Assembly (NCBI GenBank): GCA_944389985.1
Contig: CALXON010000243.1
Coordinates: 1-14,169, forward strand
Direction of reading: 5' to 3'
DNA: 14,169 nucleotides
Origin: an uncultured Spirochaetaceae bacterium
GTDB lineage: Bacteria; Spirochaetota; Spirochaetia; Sphaerochaetales; Sphaerochaetaceae
The translations under genes and the position numbers were made by a program. Of this stretch, positions 11,915-14,169 are shown in pieces; position 1 is the first letter of the stretch; every line of letters begins with the position of its first letter. The notes under the pieces were generated by a model, which saw only the letters and a program-made list of their open reading frames with translations, did not search any database and had not been told where the DNA came from.

Positions 11915-12274
11915 ATGACAGTACAAGAAGCGATTGATTTCGTGGATGAGGTAAAACCGAACTCGTTCACGGATGAGAATAAGACCAAGTGGCTTTCCGA
12001 CTGTGAAGGCAAGGTGCAAACCCAGGTATTCTTGCTGGCTCCTGTAGACGTGAAGACATACACCTGGCCTGAAGCGAAAGACTATGAGCTTCTAGTAGCA
12101 CCGCCGTATGACAAGCTGTATTTGTCCTATCTGGAAGCGCAGATTGACTACCACAATGGTGAATATGGGAAATACCAGAACACCATGACGATGTTCAACT
12201 TCGACTTCTCGGAGTTCATGAGATGGTTTGCAAACACCTATAGACCTGCTGACGCATGGAGGTGGGGACCGTGA
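11915..12274 (+). CDS. Head-tail connector-like protein, 119 residues
   Basis: ATG 11915 has GGAGGTG upstream; an earlier in-frame ATG at 11855 lies in the capsid gene and terminator. The protein is helical, starting [20 protein letters not shown] and continuing [15 protein letters not shown]. Residues 60-119 contain [20 protein letters not shown] and a C-terminal YRPADAWRW. The arrangement (short, helical, directly after the capsid gene, with LEAQIDYxNGE) is that of small connector or adaptor proteins of clostridial phages that join head to tail. Its stop overlaps the GTG start of the fibre gene (GTGA), so the two are coupled. Confidence 0.7.
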   Translation: MTVQEAIDFVDEVKPNSFTDENKTKWLSDCEGKVQTQVFLLAPVDVKTYTWPEAKDYELLVAPPYDKLYLSYLEAQIDYHNGEYGKYQNTMTMFNFDFSEFMRWFANTYRPADAWRWGP

Positions 12275-14169
12275 TTTTTGACGATTATCCAATTGCGCGC
12301 CGGGCATATCTGTCGGCTTATGGAATTGCTGTAAAGCATGGATTTAAGGGGACAGAGGAAGAATGGCTGGAAAGCCTGAAAGGCGAAAAGGGCGACCCTG
12401 TTGTGTGGATGGGGATTTATTCGTCCCTGGAGCAGCTGAAACAGGCTGTGCCCAGCCCTGAGAAGGGCGATTCCTACCTGGTTGGGACTAGCATCTATTG
12501 GTATGATGGCGAAGAATGGCAGGATGCTGGCAGCTTCCAAGGGCCTCAGGGGCCTCAAGGCGAAAAGGGCGCAAAAGGCGACAAAGGAGACAAAGGTGAT
12601 AAAGGAGACAAAGGCGACACTGGCCCCCAGGGACAGCAGGGTGTACAGGGCGCAAGAGGTGAAACAGGCCCTCAGGGACAGAAAGGCGACCCGTTCACCT
12701 ATTCCGACTTTACCGCTGAACAGCTGGAGGCGCTGATCGGCCCTCAAGGGCCCGAAGGTCCGCAGGGCGAACGTGGGCCTCAGGGGCCTCAAGGAATCAA
12801 AGGCAATACCGGCTCCCAGGGGCCTCAGGGCGCTCAGGGCAATCCTGGCCCTCAGGGTGAGCGTGGCCCTCAGGGGCCTCGTGGTGTAGCCGGGCCTGTG
12901 TTTACACCTTCTATTTCAAGCAAGGGCGTCATTAGCTGGACTAACGATGGCGGACTGGATAATCCTGCCCCCGTGAGCGTGAGAGGCCCCCAGGGCCCTC
13001 AGGGCGCAAAAGGTGAAACCGGTGACGTTGGCCCCCAAGGGCCTGTAGGCCCTCGAGGTGAAACTGGCCCCACTGGCCCTCAAGGAGAGAAGGGTGAAAC
13101 TGGCCCTCAAGGCTCCGAGGGTGAACAAGGCCCCACCGGCCCCCAAGGTGAGCAAGGGCCCCAGGGTATTCCCGGTCAGACCCCCACCATAACGATGGGC
13201 ACCGTGACCACTCTTGACCCCGGCCAAGACGCCACGGCGGAAATCACCGGGGAAACGCCCAACCTGGTGTTAAGTCTGGGCATCCCCCAGGGGCAGCCTG
13301 GCAAAGACGGAACTGAGTGGACAGAGCAAGAACTGCTCGAAAAGAACATTTCGGACTATTATGCTATGCGCCGCACGGGCAAGGTTTACCAGACCAGGTT
13401 CTGGAAATTTGCTGCCAATCCCACCTCTGCAGGGGAAAAACTTTTAGACAACGCGGGGCTGGTGTTTGAGCCATCCACCGACACGGAGGAGGGCCATGAC
13501 GATTATCTCAACGGGCAAAACCCCATGTTTGAGTGGGTCAACGTCAACTACATTCGGGACGATGACGGAGCGCCACGCCCCACCGCCATAGAGGGGCAGG
13601 AGAACTACAAGACCTCTGGCGCGGTGGATGTGGGCGTCATGCAGATGAGCTTCTGGTACAAAATTGACAGTTCGGACGAGGAGCATATCTACTACACCGT
13701 GTCCGACACTCCTCACCCAGAGCTAGGTTTGGTTCCCTGGCCGGAATGCGTAAAAGCGGACGGGACTGTACTCCCTTGGTGTATCGCCAGCAAATGTTTT
13801 TCCGGCACCGCCTCGGACGGATTGCAGCGCAGCCAGCCCGGGTTGAAGCCCACCCGCAATAACTCTTATAACGGCATGATTACCACCTACCAGAATAAGG
13901 GGCCGGGGTACTGGGGCGCCGGGGCAGTGCGCAATACATTCCAAATTTTGTTCAACGCCATCAAGGGAGCCACGAAATCCAGCCAAACGCTTTTCGCCGG
14001 AACTACGAACTGGAATTTCCAGTATTCCGCTAGTGTGCAGCGATCGGAAAAAGATACGTATTTCCCGGTGACCAACAGCCAGGCAAACAACCTGGTAGTG
14101 GGGGCATATGTATCCGTCGGATACGGGAGCAACAACAACGGCACCGTAAATCAGGACCGTGGGGTAGCC
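12271..14169 (+). CDS. Collagen-like phage fibre protein (3' truncated by window end)
   Basis: GTG 12271 overlaps the upstream stop (GTGA) with GGAGGTGGGG before it; the frame is open to the window end (633 codons visible). Residues 1-40 hold an anchor-like motif ([19 protein letters not shown]). Three Gly-X-Y blocks follow: about 91-140, 157-209 and 239-304, rich in GPQ, GEK and GDK, separated by short linkers of which the second contains [15 protein letters not shown] spacer (305-347) leads to a globular domain from 348, with aromatic and Asn-rich features, ending [14 protein letters not shown] and NQDRGVA. Such proteins form trimeric fibres with C-terminal receptor-binding heads. Whether it is a tail or head fibre cannot be told. 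A stop codon is not in the window. Confidence 0.8.
   Translation, partial: MIFDDYPIARRAYLSAYGIAVKHGFKGTEEEWLESLKGEKGDPVVWMGIYSSLEQLKQAVPSPEKGDSYLVGTSIYWYDGEEWQDAGSFQGPQGPQGEKGAKGDKGDKGDKGDKGDTGPQGQQGVQGARGETGPQGQKGDPFTYSDFTAEQLEALIGPQGPEGPQGERGPQGPQGIKGNTGSQGPQGAQGNPGPQGERGPQGPRGVAGPVFTPSISSKGVISWTNDGGLDNPAPVSVRGPQGPQGAKGETGDVGPQGPVGPRGETGPTGPQGEKGETGPQGSEGEQGPTGPQGEQGPQGIPGQTPTITMGTVTTLDPGQDATAEITGETPNLVLSLGIPQGQPGKDGTEWTEQELLEKNISDYYAMRRTGKVYQTRFWKFAANPTSAGEKLLDNAGLVFEPSTDTEEGHDDYLNGQNPMFEWVNVNYIRDDDGAPRPTAIEGQENYKTSGAVDVGVMQMSFWYKIDSSDEEHIYYTVSDTPHPELGLVPWPECVKADGTVLPWCIASKCFSGTASDGLQRSQPGLKPTRNNSYNGMITTYQNKGPGYWGAGAVRNTFQILFNAIKGATKSSQTLFAGTTNWNFQYSASVQRSEKDTYFPVTNSQANNLVVGAYVSVGYGSNNNGTVNQDRGVA

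Noticed and set aside
10774..12063. A 429-codon open frame on the minus strand across the capsid gene
   Set aside because: It lies opposite the major capsid and decoration genes, has no ribosome-binding site or domain, and results from the strong codon bias of the capsid gene.
12541..13180. Repetitive Gly-X-Y DNA as a CRISPR array or satellite repeat
   Set aside because: The repeats have no uniform spacers, are in frame throughout and encode collagen-like triplets.

Overview
The window is a stretch of a double-stranded DNA tailed-phage genome (free phage or prophage) from a Gram-positive host, most likely a gut Clostridium-class bacterium of the Oscillospiraceae type. The inference rests on strong AGGAGG ribosome-binding sites before almost every gene, moderate to high GC, tightly overlapping small genes, a DUF551-type protein at the left edge and a collagen-like fibre protein at the right edge. 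No host gene, integrase, insertion sequence or CRISPR array is visible.

Region 1 (1-2582, + strand) is a compact cassette of nine small genes with overlapping or abutting starts and stops. Three encode proteins with Cys-rich, probably zinc-binding modules. The last encodes a protein resembling the RinA/DUF1492-type regulators usually found just before phage packaging genes. Region 2 (2583-2709) has a near-consensus promoter followed about 100 bp later by a strong, apparently bidirectional terminator, which suggests a short two-hairpin small RNA. The terminator also separates two converging operons.

Region 3 (2708-5183, - strand) is a reverse-oriented accessory island of six small genes of unknown function in two transcription units, one of them strongly acidic. 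Between the units lies a 373 bp gene-free spacer (3346-3718) packed with hairpins. They pair best on the + strand and end in a tRNA-like cloverleaf with a perfect T-arm but a stunted anticodon arm. Region 4 (5184-5620) is a divergent control region. Back-to-back sigma-70-type promoters drive the island leftward and a 55-residue ribbon-helix-helix protein rightward. Three CATG-N4-CATG palindromes lie over or beside the promoters, so the protein is a good candidate for a switch. Two tandem terminators close its unit.

Region 5 (5621-14169, + strand) is the packaging and head module: small terminase, large terminase, portal (with an inserted zinc ribbon), a small basic protein, scaffold, probable head decoration protein, major capsid protein, a terminator, a connector-like protein, and a collagen-like fibre gene that runs off the window end. 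The large portal and the lack of any tail gene before the fibre leave the tail type undecided. The most novel material is the accessory island with its two candidate RNAs and the palindrome-based switch.
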